Shown: piece after piece, positions 44,376 to 53,064 of the stretch
Numbering within the stretch: position 1 is the first letter of the stretch
Layout: each line of letters opens with the position of its first letter
NCBI RefSeq assembly: GCF_001729745.1
Contig: NZ_CP017186.1
Span: forward strand, 2,170,001 to 2,234,000
From: Enterobacter hormaechei subsp. hoffmannii
GTDB lineage: Bacteria; Pseudomonadota; Gammaproteobacteria; Enterobacterales; Enterobacteriaceae
DNA: 64,000 nt
Direction: 5' to 3'
Notes under the pieces: generated by a model
What the model was told of the DNA's origin: nothing
The model's input: only the letters and a program-made list of their open reading frames with translations
Databases searched by the model: none
Made by a program: the position numbers and the translations under genes

Positions 44376-44506
44376 TCATTGTCCTCGAATGACCACATTT
44401 TACGCGGAACGAAATACAAGCTTAGACCAGGATGAACAGAGTGTTATGCCAGCAGGGTATGCCGCTTCGTCTATTATCTATTTATAACTCCCACTTAAGG
44501 AATACT

Positions 44507-45034
44507 ATGCATATTCGAAAAGGATTAAGCACCGACCTCGCCCGTCTTGAATGTTGTGATTTTTCTTTTACGGTCGATGAGATTGCCAGAGAACCTTTTC
44601 TCAATGGTGATTTGCATATCGAGGCGCTAACCGATCCTTATCATAAAACCTATGAACTGGATCTCCAGACGCTGGAAAATCATTGCGTTAATCCTGATTC
44701 AATATTTCTTATCGCCGAAACGGATGACGGTGAAATCGCCGGTTTTATAACCGCGTCCTGCAACTGGAATAAATTTATTTCGGTGGATTACATTGCCGTG
44801 GAGCGTTCAAAACGCCGAACGGGCGCGGCGCACAAGCTGATGTCTGCCACCCACGTTTGGGCGCGAAGCCTCAATGCGCCCGGCTTACGGCTGGAGACGC
44901 AGAACGTTAATGTTTCTGCCTGCCTTTTCTATCGTCACTATGGGTTTATTCTGGGCGGTTACGATCGTTACCTTTACAACGCTCTGCCGGAAAAAGATGA
45001 GGTCGCCCTTTTCTGGTATTACATGCTGGCTTGA
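44507..45034 (+). CDS. GNAT family N-acetyltransferase
   Basis: A 175-residue GNAT protein. The start at 44507 has AAGGA upstream; an earlier in-frame ATG (44432) adds residues without family similarity. Visible features are IRKGLSTDLARLECCDFSFT at the N-terminus, FITASCNWNKFISVDYIAVE, the acetyl-CoA loop RSKRRTGAAHKLM and LETQNVNVSACLFYRHYGFI. The plan resembles streptothricin acetyltransferases (SatA/Nat-type: long N-terminal recognition region, then YDLYLYNALP-like end), but the substrate is not certain. Divergent from treZ. Confidence 0.87.
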   Translation: MHIRKGLSTDLARLECCDFSFTVDEIAREPFLNGDLHIEALTDPYHKTYELDLQTLENHCVNPDSIFLIAETDDGEIAGFITASCNWNKFISVDYIAVERSKRRTGAAHKLMSATHVWARSLNAPGLRLETQNVNVSACLFYRHYGFILGGYDRYLYNALPEKDEVALFWYYMLA

Positions 45035-45145
45035 GAAAATATTTTATATCCGCCACTGGAATATAGATTTGTCTGAATTTGTCAATTTTGCCCGCTTACG
45101 TTTAATTAACGACTAATCTTTGAGTTCACTATTAAGGAGGCCGGT

Positions 45146-46030
45146 ATGTCTACAGGAAATAATCACACGCTGCATTACCCTCGTCCACCGTTTGCAGAAC
45201 AACCGCAAAGGGCGCCCGGGCTGGCATCGGAAATGAAGCCAATACCGGATCATGGTGAAACAAGTTATATCGGGTCAGGAAAACTGGCAGGAAAAAAAGC
45301 GCTGATTACCGGCGGTGATTCCGGCATTGGTCGCGCGGTAGCCATCGCCTATGCCCGTGAAGGTGCAGATGTCGCTATTGGCTATCTGCCGGAAGAGGAG
45401 TCCGATGCGGCATCGGTCATTGCGCTGATTCAGGCCGAAGGCCGTAAAGCGGTCGCCATTCCCGGCGACATTCGCGTGGAGTCCTTCTGCGACACGCTGG
45501 TGGAAAAAGCCGTTGCCGAACTGGGCGGCCTGGATATCCTGGTGAATAACGCCGGACGCCAGCAGTACTGTGAATCTATCGACGATCTCACCACGGCAGA
45601 TTTTGACGCGACGTTTAAGACCAACGTCTATGCCCCCTTCTGGATCACCAAAGCTGCGCTGCGCCATTTGCAGGAAGGTGCCGTGATCATCAACACCACT
45701 TCCGTTCAGGCGTTTAAACCGAGCGCGATCCTGGTGGACTATGCGCAGACCAAAGCCTGTAACGTGGCCTTTACCAAGTCTCTGGCCCAGCAGCTGGGAC
45801 CGCGTGGTATTCGGGTAAATGCCGTCGCGCCAGGTCCATACTGGACGCCTCTTCAGTCCAGCGGCGGTCAGCCGCAGTCCAAAGTTCAGAAGTTCGGGGA
45901 AGATACGCCCCTGGGCCGACCGGGCCAGCCGGTTGAAATCGCACCGCTGTATGTGTTGTTTGCCTCCGATTCCTGCTCATACGCTTCCGGGCAAGTGTGG
46001 TGCTCTGATGGCGGTACCGGCGTGCTGTAA
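45146..46030 (+). CDS. yghA: Short-chain dehydrogenase/reductase, YghA type
   Basis: A 294-residue SDR with the same length and layout as E. coli YghA: a proline-rich N-terminal extension (HYPRPPFAEQPQRAPGLASE), cofactor motif TGGDSGIGRAVA, NNAGRQQY, and the catalytic Ser/Tyr/Lys in INTTSVQAF and YAQTKACNVAF. It reduces aldehydes or ketones with NAD(P)H; related proteins are stress-induced and include general stress protein 39 of Bacillus. AAGGAGG is an optimal ribosome site. It is followed by a perfect hairpin and the metallo-hydrolase gene. Confidence 0.9.
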   Translation: MSTGNNHTLHYPRPPFAEQPQRAPGLASEMKPIPDHGETSYIGSGKLAGKKALITGGDSGIGRAVAIAYAREGADVAIGYLPEEESDAASVIALIQAEGRKAVAIPGDIRVESFCDTLVEKAVAELGGLDILVNNAGRQQYCESIDDLTTADFDATFKTNVYAPFWITKAALRHLQEGAVIINTTSVQAFKPSAILVDYAQTKACNVAFTKSLAQQLGPRGIRVNAVAPGPYWTPLQSSGGQPQSKVQKFGEDTPLGRPGQPVEIAPLYVLFASDSCSYASGQVWCSDGGTGVL

Positions 46031-46042
46031 AGCATCCTCTCA

Positions 46043-46067
46043 GACCTATCCATTTCATGGATAGGTC
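46043..46067. repeat. Perfect 11-bp inverted repeat
   Basis: GACCTATCCAT and ATGGATAGGTC around a three-base spacer, 13 bp after the yghA-type stop and 70 bp before the metallo-hydrolase start. No T-tract follows on either strand, so it may be a regulator site for the downstream gene as well as an RNA hairpin. Confidence 0.55.
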
Positions 46068-46137
46068 ACATTCACTCCCCTGCTGTTCTCAAAAATCGCA
46101 GTTGAACTATGATGAACTTACTATTAAGGAGCCCATC

Positions 46138-47115
46138 ATGTTTACTGTGAAAAAACTTGCGATATCAACCCTGTTGACCGGTTCAGTTTTATTCTTTCCA
46201 GCGATCCACGCGGTGGCCAGCGTTCCGCAGCATGTGGTGAAACAGCAGGCTGGCGGCTACAGCGTTCAGGTTGGCGACACGATTATCACCGCCTTTACGG
46301 ACGGCAGCGTGCCGCAGGATCTTCACGCCTTACTGCGCCGGACGACGGCGGAAAATACCGATGCGTTACTGGCCAAAAACTTCCAGGCCAATCCGGTGGA
46401 AGCATCGATTAACGCGTTTTATATCGCCTTGCCCGGGCACAAAATCCTGGTGGATACCGGTTCCGGTCAGCTCTTTGGCCCCGGCAAAGGCGGGCGGCTG
46501 ATTGAAAGCCTGGCGACCCAGGGCATCAAACCCGAAGATATTACCGATGTTCTAATCACCCATGCGCACTCCGATCACGCCGGTGGTCTGGTCAAAGACG
46601 GTCAGCGCGTGTTTACCCACGCGCAGGTCTATGTCGGCAAACCGGATATCGATTTCTTCTTTAACGACGAGAACCAGAAAAAATCGGGCTATGACCAGAA
46701 CTACTTCGATGTCGCGCACAAGACATTAAAGCCTTATCTGGATGCCGGAAAAGTGAAGACTTTCTCAGGCACCGAACAGCTTCTGCCGGGCATCAGCGGT
46801 ACGGTTCACCCGGGCCACACCCCAGGTTCCGCGTTTTACACGCTGGAGAGCAAAGGTGAAAAAATTACCTTTGTCGGCGACATCATCCACGTCGCCGCAG
46901 TTCAGTTCCCGCAGCCCAACGTGACGATTGCTTACGATGAGGATCAGGACGGCGCCGCCCGGGTGCGCAACGCAGCTTTCGCTGAGTTTGTGAAAAACAA
47001 AGATCTGATTGCGGCGCCACATCTGCCTTTCCCCGGGATCGGCTATGTGACGAAAGGTGAGCGGGAAGGCTACGCGTGGGTCCCGGTGACCTATACCAAC
47101 CGTGCCGCAAAATAA
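46138..47115 (+). CDS. Exported metallo-beta-lactamase-fold hydrolase
   Basis: A 325-residue protein with a signal peptide (MFTVKKLAISTLLTGSVLFF, cleaved after HAVA), so periplasmic. The zinc-binding motif THAHSDHAGG is complete, followed by GHTPGSAFYTL and the metal-bridging Asp in VGDIIH. This subclass includes AttM/AiiA-like lactonases and methyl-parathion-hydrolase-like esterases rather than true beta-lactamases. The start at 46138 has AAGGAG upstream; an in-frame ATG at 46057 lies in the hairpin and would mask the signal peptide. A LysR gene follows by one base. Substrate unknown. Confidence 0.88.
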   Translation: MFTVKKLAISTLLTGSVLFFPAIHAVASVPQHVVKQQAGGYSVQVGDTIITAFTDGSVPQDLHALLRRTTAENTDALLAKNFQANPVEASINAFYIALPGHKILVDTGSGQLFGPGKGGRLIESLATQGIKPEDITDVLITHAHSDHAGGLVKDGQRVFTHAQVYVGKPDIDFFFNDENQKKSGYDQNYFDVAHKTLKPYLDAGKVKTFSGTEQLLPGISGTVHPGHTPGSAFYTLESKGEKITFVGDIIHVAAVQFPQPNVTIAYDEDQDGAARVRNAAFAEFVKNKDLIAAPHLPFPGIGYVTKGEREGYAWVPVTYTNRAAK

Positions 47116-47116
47116 G

Positions 47117-48025
47117 ATGTCCCCCTCCGATATGGATATGGACCTGATCCTGACGCTGGATGCGTTACTCAGGGACCAGAATATCACCCATGCGGCCGCG
47201 CGGCTGGGCATCAGCCAGCCAGCAATGTCTGCCCGCCTGGCACGCCTGCGCGTGTTGTTTGGTGAGCCGCTGTTTGTCCCTTCCCCACACGGACGTGGGG
47301 TGTTACCGACGCCGCGCGCCGAAGCGTTAAGGCCGCAAGTCGCGACGGTTTTGCAGGGCATAGCGGCGATGCTTGAACCCACCACGTTCAACGCGCAGAA
47401 CAGCAACCGCACCTTTGTTATTGCCCTGCACGAAAACCCGGCGCTAATGCTGGGGGCAGAGTTGCAGAATCAGATTAGCAGTGCGGCACCAGGTATCCGC
47501 CTGCGTTTTGCGCTCCCGGAAACCCAGCTGCTGTCAGCGCAGATGGAAAATGGCGATGTGGATATTTATATCGGCGTTAACGCGGGGGCGCACGATGCAT
47601 GGGTGAGACGCAAACTGTTTGACGATGAATATGCCACAGCCCAGCGGAAAGGCCATCCGCGCGGTACGGGGCCGGTGGATCTGGAAAGCTATTGTAGTCT
47701 TTCACACCTGGTGGTTTCATCCGAGGGCGACCCGTTCGCGGGCTTTGTCGATCAGCATCTGGCGGGGCTTGGCCACCAGCGTAACGTGGTGATGTCGACG
47801 CAAAGCTATGCGATGGCGCCTGCGATTGTTGCCGGTACCGATTTGCTCTGCACCCTACCCAGACGCATGTTGCTACGCTTTACGCAAACGCTTGATATTT
47901 TTCCGCCACCGCTGGATCTCCCGCCGATCGTCATCGGTATGTACTGGCACCCGAAAAACAGTCAGGATCCGGCTAATCGCTGGCTGCGAGAACAGCTTCT
48001 TCAGGCCGCCGGACGTCAGGTATGA
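47117..48025 (+). CDS. LysR-family transcriptional regulator
   Basis: A 302-residue LysR protein. The N-terminal helix-turn-helix (MDLILTLDALLRDQNITHAA, ARLGISQPAMSARLARLRVL) belongs to the NodD/SyrM-like group that starts with a short MDxDLxLLxxL motif. The C-terminal domain is shorter on motif but complete to the end (MYWHPKNSQDPANRWLREQL). It follows the metallo-hydrolase gene by one base, so it may regulate it as part of the same transcript. A GTG at 47102, overlapping the hydrolase, is an alternative start. Overlaps the next LysR gene by 10 bp at the stops. Confidence 0.9.
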   Translation: MSPSDMDMDLILTLDALLRDQNITHAAARLGISQPAMSARLARLRVLFGEPLFVPSPHGRGVLPTPRAEALRPQVATVLQGIAAMLEPTTFNAQNSNRTFVIALHENPALMLGAELQNQISSAAPGIRLRFALPETQLLSAQMENGDVDIYIGVNAGAHDAWVRRKLFDDEYATAQRKGHPRGTGPVDLESYCSLSHLVVSSEGDPFAGFVDQHLAGLGHQRNVVMSTQSYAMAPAIVAGTDLLCTLPRRMLLRFTQTLDIFPPPLDLPPIVIGMYWHPKNSQDPANRWLREQLLQAAGRQV

Positions 48026-48900
48026 TCGAGGATACTCAGCAATTTTTTCAGGACCTCAGAGCGAATAATCCGGTGGCAAACCAGCGTCAGCTCGCTCTCC
48101 CGGAGTCGGTCAAGAATATCCACAAAGACGACATTTTGTACGCATATCGCCTTCGCTGAAGCTGGCAGCATGGCGATACCAAACCCTGCCGAGACATGGC
48201 TTATCACCGTGGGGACATCGGTGGCATTTTGCACAACGTCAGGCTGTATGCCAGCGCTGTGGCAGGCATCATAGAAATATTGCTCCAGCCCCATCCCCTC
48301 CGGGTCGCGCAGGGCGATCCACTTCTCCTCTTTCACCGACGCAAGCGTCAGCGCGGCGGAGCCCGCCAGACTGTGTTGACGAGGTAAGGCCAGCACGGCT
48401 TTTTCCGTTGTAAAAGGACGGCTTTGCAGATCGTCAGGCAGCAGCGGTAACGGGGCACGAATAATGGCCACATCCAGCTGGTTGCTTTGCACGCCGGTAT
48501 AAAGGGTTTGCACGTTTCCCGTCATCATGGAAAGGCTGATGGCTGGCCATTTCTCATGTAAAAGCCGCAGCGCGTCGGGCAGCTTACTGTCGAATATCGC
48601 GCTTGAAACGCATCCGAGATTCAGCACGCCCTGTTCCCCTCTGGCCGTCTGTCTGGCATCCAGAATCGCCTGATCGGTCATAAAAATCGCCACTCTGGCT
48701 TTACTGAGAAACGCCTCACCGGCTGGCGTCAGCGTCAGGCGACGATTCGCCCGGCTAAAGAGCACTACCCCCAGACGATCTTCAAGCGTTTTGATTTGCT
48801 GGCTTAGTGCCGGTTGCGCCATGTTAAGGCGCTCCGCCGCACGATGCATGTGAAGCTCTTCCGCCACCACGATAAAATTGCGCATCAGTCGAAACTGCAT
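48016..48900 (-). CDS. LysR-family transcriptional regulator, likely control of the UbiD-family gene
   Basis: A 294-residue LysR protein of the BenM/CatM-like group (MQFRLMRNFIVVAEELHMHR, AERLNMAQPALSQQIKTLED), with effector domain (VQTLYTGVQSNQLDVAIIRA, FGIAMLPASAKAI). It is divergent from the decarboxylase gene at 49012 with 111 bp between starts, containing an AT-rich stretch around TGATAATAAAATTC suited to a LysR box. It probably responds to an aromatic or heteroaromatic acid that is the substrate of the decarboxylase (inference). Confidence 0.9.
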   Translation of the reverse strand: MQFRLMRNFIVVAEELHMHRAAERLNMAQPALSQQIKTLEDRLGVVLFSRANRRLTLTPAGEAFLSKARVAIFMTDQAILDARQTARGEQGVLNLGCVSSAIFDSKLPDALRLLHEKWPAISLSMMTGNVQTLYTGVQSNQLDVAIIRAPLPLLPDDLQSRPFTTEKAVLALPRQHSLAGSAALTLASVKEEKWIALRDPEGMGLEQYFYDACHSAGIQPDVVQNATDVPTVISHVSAGFGIAMLPASAKAICVQNVVFVDILDRLRESELTLVCHRIIRSEVLKKLLSILDHT

Positions 48901-49011
48901 ACTGTGCCTTCATTATTGATAATAAAATTCATATTAAAATAGCACAAATGATGCAATTGATAGCCTTCTTCGTCCGGTTAAGAATGGATGCAATCATCCG
49001 AGGGGGAAAAT

Positions 49012-50493
49012 ATGGAAAACCACATCAACGATCTCAGAAGTGCTATCGAACTGCTCAAACGCCATGAAGGTCAATACCTTGAAACCAACCATCCGGTCGA
49101 TCCTGACGCGGAGCTGGCGGGTGTGTACCGGCATATTGGTGCTGGCGGCACGGTAAAACGTCCGACGCGCATCGGCCCGGCCATGATGTTTAACGCTATT
49201 AAGGGGTATCCCGACTCCCGTATTCTGGTCGGTATGCACGCCAGCCGCGAGCGGGCGGCGCTCCTGTTGGGCTGCGAGCCCTCTGAACTGGCAAAACATG
49301 TCGGCCAGGCGGTGAAAAACCCGATTGCTCCCGTTGTCGTCCCGGCGGCCCAGGCGCCGTGTCAGGAGCAGGTGTTTTATGCCGACGATCCGGACTTCGA
49401 TCTGCGTAAATTGCTTCCGGCACCGACCAACACGCCGATAGATGCCGGTCCGTTCTTCTGTCTGGGGCTGGTGCTGGCAAGCGATCCGGAAGACGCCTCG
49501 CTGACCGATGTCACTATTCACCGTCTTTGCGTTCAGGAGCGCGATGAGCTCTCCATGTTCCTTGCCGCGGGCCGCCATATTGAAGTGTTCCGTAAGAAAG
49601 CCGAAGAGGCGGGCAAACCCTTGCCGGTCACGATCAATATGGGTCTCGATCCCGCTATCTATATTGGCGCCTGTTTCGAAGCCCCTACCACGCCCTTCGG
49701 CTACAACGAGCTGGGTGTCGCCGGCGCGTTACGTCAGGCCCCCGTCGAGCTGGTGCAGGGTGTGGCCGTACAGGAAAAAGCGATTGCGCGTGCGGAAATA
49801 ATCATCGAAGGCGAACTGCTGCCGGGCGTGCGCGTAGAAGAAGATCAGCATACCCACACCGGGCACGCGATGCCGGAATTTCCTGGCTACTGTGGGGAGG
49901 CTAACCCCTCCTTACCGGTAATCAAAGTGAAGGCCGTCACGATGCGTCATCAGGCGATCCTGCAAACCCTGGTAGGACCGGGCGAAGAGCACACCACGCT
50001 GGCCGGTTTGCCAACGGAGGCCAGCATCCGGAATGCGGTGGAAGAAGCCATCCCCGGTTTCCTGCAAAACGTCTATGCGCATACCGCTGGCGGGGGCAAA
50101 TTCCTTGGGGTATTGCAGGTTAAAAAACGGCAGCTTTCTGACGAAGGGCGTCAGGGTCAGGCGGCCCTCATCGCGTTAGCCACCTATTCCGAGCTTAAAA
50201 ATATTATTCTCGTCGACGAAGACGTGGATATTTTCGACAGCGACGACATTTTGTGGGCGATGACGACCCGTATGCAGGGCGATGTCAGTATCACCCATCT
50301 GCCGGGGATCCGCGGTCACCAGCTCGATCCGTCTCAGGCGCCGGACTACAGTCCCTCCATTCGTGGCAACGGGATCACCTGCAAAACGATTTTCGACTGT
50401 ACGGTGCCCTGGGCGCTGAAGTCCCGCTTTGAGCGTGCACCCTTTATGGAGGTAGACCCGACGCCGTGGGCACCTGAACTGTTTAAAAAATAG
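49012..50493 (+). CDS. UbiD-family prenyl-FMN-dependent decarboxylase
   Basis: A 493-residue UbiD-family (de)carboxylase, which uses prenylated FMN. Family regions include IGAGGTVKRPTRIGPAMMFN, IHRLCVQERDELSMFLAAGR (with the cofactor-side Arg), NMGLDPAIYIGACFEAPTTP, AEIIIEGELLPGVR (catalytic Glu cluster) and RGNGITCKTIFDCT. It is close in size to AroY/EcdC protocatechuate and gallate decarboxylases (C subunits). The start at 49012 has GAGGGG upstream. No UbiX-like prenyltransferase (B) or small D subunit follows, so cofactor must come from a gene elsewhere. It is paired with the divergent LysR gene. Exact substrate cannot be read from sequence. Confidence 0.88.
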   Translation: MENHINDLRSAIELLKRHEGQYLETNHPVDPDAELAGVYRHIGAGGTVKRPTRIGPAMMFNAIKGYPDSRILVGMHASRERAALLLGCEPSELAKHVGQAVKNPIAPVVVPAAQAPCQEQVFYADDPDFDLRKLLPAPTNTPIDAGPFFCLGLVLASDPEDASLTDVTIHRLCVQERDELSMFLAAGRHIEVFRKKAEEAGKPLPVTINMGLDPAIYIGACFEAPTTPFGYNELGVAGALRQAPVELVQGVAVQEKAIARAEIIIEGELLPGVRVEEDQHTHTGHAMPEFPGYCGEANPSLPVIKVKAVTMRHQAILQTLVGPGEEHTTLAGLPTEASIRNAVEEAIPGFLQNVYAHTAGGGKFLGVLQVKKRQLSDEGRQGQAALIALATYSELKNIILVDEDVDIFDSDDILWAMTTRMQGDVSITHLPGIRGHQLDPSQAPDYSPSIRGNGITCKTIFDCTVPWALKSRFERAPFMEVDPTPWAPELFKK

Positions 50494-50509
50494 TATTAAC
50501 CGGAAATCC

Positions 50510-50532
50510 TCTTCACCCTTTACGGGTGAAGA
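50510..50532 (+). repeat. Hairpin after the UbiD-family gene
   Basis: TCTTCACCC, loop TTTAC, GGGTGAAGA: a perfect 9-bp stem 17 bases after the stop codon. No T-tract follows, so it is a stabilising or weak termination structure. Confidence 0.45.
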
Positions 50533-50622
50533 ACCTCACGCTGAAATTGCCGCGTCCCCTGCTTTCTTGTAACCTTTGAGCGTTTATCACATCCCCATAA
50601 AAAATGAGACTACCGGACGCCT

Positions 50623-50910
50623 ATGACAGCACATATTTCCAACGATCCTTTGCATGGCGTAACGCTTGAAATGCAGGTTAACGCGCTGGTTGCGCGATAT
50701 GGCTGGAATGAACTGGGCAACCGAATCAAAATCAACTGTTTTCGCAAGGACCCGAGTGTTAAATCGAGTCTGAAGTTCCTGCGCCGGACCCCATGGGCGC
50801 GGGCGGAAGTTGAAGCCCTCTACCTCGACTCCCTTCACGATGACGGTAACGAGGAACAGGACGAACCGGCGTTTAATCCCTGGACGGATGGCCGGACACC
50901 CAGGAGCTAA
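50623..50910 (+). CDS. VF530 family protein (DUF2132)
   Basis: A 95-residue protein of the VF530/DUF2132 family, seen as [40 protein letters not shown] and [20 protein letters not shown]. The family forms a small helical fold structurally related to DNA-binding SAP/KOW-type proteins, with unknown function. It lies seven bases before the digH start on the same strand and probably shares a transcript. A CGGACGCCT sequence precedes the ATG, so its ribosome site is weak. Confidence 0.88.
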   Translation: MTAHISNDPLHGVTLEMQVNALVARYGWNELGNRIKINCFRKDPSVKSSLKFLRRTPWARAEVEALYLDSLHDDGNEEQDEPAFNPWTDGRTPRS

Positions 50911-50917
50911 CACGCAA

Positions 50918-52207
50918 ATGATGCGACACGTAAAACGGACTGGCGCGCTGCTTGGCTGCGCGCTTTTACTGGTAAGTTGCACTTCCAAACCACCCAAATC
51001 ACTCGTTACCCCGCTGCCGCAGGCGAAACCTGTACAGCAGACTAACGAACCCATGCGCGGGATCTGGCTGGCGACCGTCTCCCGTCTCGACTGGCCCCCC
51101 GTGTCATCAGTGAATGGCCGCAGCGCGGACCAGCGTATCGCCCAGCAACAGAAGGCGCTGACGGACAAGCTCGATAAGCTGAAAAAGCTTGGGATCAACA
51201 CCGTCTTCTTTCAGGTAAAACCGGACAGTACGGCGCTGTGGGCCTCTGAAATACTGCCGTGGTCAGATACCCTGACCGGGACTATCGGGGAAGACCCCGG
51301 TTACGATCCGCTCCAGTTTATGCTGGATGAAGCGCACAAGCGCGGGATGAAGGTTCACGCCTGGTTCAACCCTTACCGCGTCTCCACCAACACGAAGCCG
51401 TCGACCATCGCCGCGCTTAACCGTACCTCGTCGCTTCATCCCTCCAGCGTCTATGTCCAGCATCCGGAGTGGATCCGCACCTCGGGGGATCGTTTTGTTC
51501 TCGACCCGGGCATTCCCGAGGTGCGGGACTGGATAACCCAGGTGGTGATGGAAGTGGTGAATCGCTACCCTGTCGACGGCGTTCAGTTCGATGACTATTT
51601 TTACACCGAGACGCCGGGCTCAACCCTGAACGATGCCTGGACCTTCAGGCGCTACGGCGAGGGATTTGCGTCGAAAGCTGACTGGCGTCGGCACAATACG
51701 CAGCAGCTGATTGTGCAGGTATCAAGGGCGATCAAGCAGGCAAAGCCTGAGGTTGAATTTGGCGTCAGCCCTGCGGGTGTATGGCGCAACCGCTCCTTCG
51801 ACCCGGCAGGATCGGACACGCGCGGTGCCGCAGCCTACGATGAATCCTACGCTGACACGCGAAAATGGGTACAGCAGGGTTTACTGGATTACATTGCGCC
51901 GCAGATCTACTGGCCCTTCGCCCGCGACGCGGCACGATACGATGTGCTGACAAAATGGTGGGCTGACGTGGTGAAACCGACCCATACCCGCCTGTATATC
52001 GGGATCGCGTTCTACAAAGTGGGCGCGCCTTCCAGAAACGAACCGGACTGGACGGTGAACGGCGGCGTACCGGAGCTGAAAAAACAGCTCGACCTCAACG
52101 ATTCACTGCCAGACGTAAAAGGCACCATCCTGTTCCGTGAAGACTATCTTAACCAGCCGCAGACGCAGGAAGCCGTAAATTACCTCCGGGGGCGCTGGGG
52201 TAGTTGA
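50918..52207 (+). CDS. digH: DigH (YddW), divisome-localised glycosyl hydrolase lipoprotein
   Basis: A 429-residue lipoprotein nearly colinear with E. coli DigH/YddW. The lipobox LLLVSC gives a lipidated Cys; the catalytic domain is the GHL10 barrel (PMRGIWLATVSRLDWPPVSS, FFQVKPDSTALWASEILPWS, HAWFNPYRVS, VDGVQFDDYFYTE, DYIAPQIYWPFARDAARYDV). It cleaves denuded peptidoglycan glycan strands at the division site. AGGAG lies just before the double ATG (50918 and 50921); the first is used here. An apparent N-terminal extension to 50810 is an overlap with the VF530 gene in another frame. Confidence 0.96.
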   Translation: MMRHVKRTGALLGCALLLVSCTSKPPKSLVTPLPQAKPVQQTNEPMRGIWLATVSRLDWPPVSSVNGRSADQRIAQQQKALTDKLDKLKKLGINTVFFQVKPDSTALWASEILPWSDTLTGTIGEDPGYDPLQFMLDEAHKRGMKVHAWFNPYRVSTNTKPSTIAALNRTSSLHPSSVYVQHPEWIRTSGDRFVLDPGIPEVRDWITQVVMEVVNRYPVDGVQFDDYFYTETPGSTLNDAWTFRRYGEGFASKADWRRHNTQQLIVQVSRAIKQAKPEVEFGVSPAGVWRNRSFDPAGSDTRGAAAYDESYADTRKWVQQGLLDYIAPQIYWPFARDAARYDVLTKWWADVVKPTHTRLYIGIAFYKVGAPSRNEPDWTVNGGVPELKKQLDLNDSLPDVKGTILFREDYLNQPQTQEAVNYLRGRWGS

Positions 52208-52213
52208 CTGAAA

Positions 52214-52242
52214 AAAGGCAGAAACGCCTTGTTTCTGCCTTT
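52214..52242. terminator. Bidirectional terminator between digH and dsbG
   Basis: AAAGGCAGAAAC, loop GCCTT, GTTTCTGCCTTT: a perfect 12-bp stem with A residues before and T residues after it, seven bases past digH and just after the convergent dsbG. It should serve both genes. Confidence 0.93.
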
Positions 52243-52246
52243 CTTT

Positions 52247-53023
52247 TTACGGCTTCGGCCCGAACATCGCCTCAAGCTGTTTTGCGTCTGGCATGCCCAC
52301 GACCTGCTGCAGTTCGTTTTGCTCATTCAGGTAATAAATAGCTGGTGTGGCATTCGCGCCGAGACTGTCCATAAGCGTCTGGTGATTTTGCAGGATCTCA
52401 ACGGTTTCCCGTGAAGCCGCCCCTTCAGGTTTAGGAAGCTTTTTACCGCCGGACAGCTCGTACTCTTTCCAGGCCGACACCGGATCTTTGGCATTCAGGA
52501 TCGCAGAGGCGTTACGCCCGCTGTTCGGGTTAAGAAACGCAACCAGCAGCGTGTTGAGCTGGACCTTGCCGGCCTTCACCCACGGCTGCGCTTCAGCCCA
52601 GAACTGCTTGCAGTACGGGCAGAACGGGTCGGCAAAAACAAAGACTTTGCGCGGGGCGCTCTCCGCGCCCTCTTTCAGCGGATGCGCCGCATTGAGCTTT
52701 TTCCACATCTCGCGGCCCATCGGGGCGTAGATCTCTTTCTGGAAAAAGGCCTCGCTGAGGTTGGTTCCCTTCTCATCATACAGATAGCCAGACACCACGT
52801 GCTTTCCGTCAGGGGTCAGAAAGAGCGTCACGCCCATGTCCTGATACTGCCCCAGCCACGCTGGCGCGCCGCCAGGGGCATCAATTTTCTTAATGATTTT
52901 GATATCCTGCTGCTCACTGAAGTGCTTTACCACATCCGGAAGCGACTCCTCTGCCCTGACCAGCCCTGAAAACAGCAGAGCAGAGAGTAACAGCATCTTT
53001 TTCTTTGCTAACAGTTGAAGCAT
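52247..53023 (-). CDS. dsbG: Thiol:disulfide interchange protein DsbG
   Basis: A 258-residue periplasmic protein with signal peptide (MLQLLAKKKMLLLSALLFSG, cleaved after VRA). The N-terminal DsbC/G dimerisation domain (about 25-90) is followed by a thioredoxin domain with active site CPYC (135-138) in FADPFCPYCKQFW, and the cis-Pro loop GANATPAIYYL. In E. coli DsbG protects single cysteines from sulfenylation. GAGGGG precedes the start. E. coli has dsbG at a different locus, so placement beside an ECF sigma gene is specific to this lineage and might reflect co-response. Confidence 0.94.
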   Translation of the reverse strand: MLQLLAKKKMLLLSALLFSGLVRAEESLPDVVKHFSEQQDIKIIKKIDAPGGAPAWLGQYQDMGVTLFLTPDGKHVVSGYLYDEKGTNLSEAFFQKEIYAPMGREMWKKLNAAHPLKEGAESAPRKVFVFADPFCPYCKQFWAEAQPWVKAGKVQLNTLLVAFLNPNSGRNASAILNAKDPVSAWKEYELSGGKKLPKPEGAASRETVEILQNHQTLMDSLGANATPAIYYLNEQNELQQVVGMPDAKQLEAMFGPKP

Positions 53024-53064
53024 AACGACCCCTCTAAGATATTGTTTTTCAGAGTGGTCGAACT

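Noticed and set aside
46057..46137. N-terminal extension of the metallo-hydrolase
   Set aside because: The ATG at 46057 lies in a hairpin without a ribosome site and would bury the signal peptide; the start at 46138 has AAGGAG.
50810..50917. N-terminal extension of DigH
   Set aside because: It overlaps the VF530 gene in another frame and would place the lipobox too far from the N-terminus.
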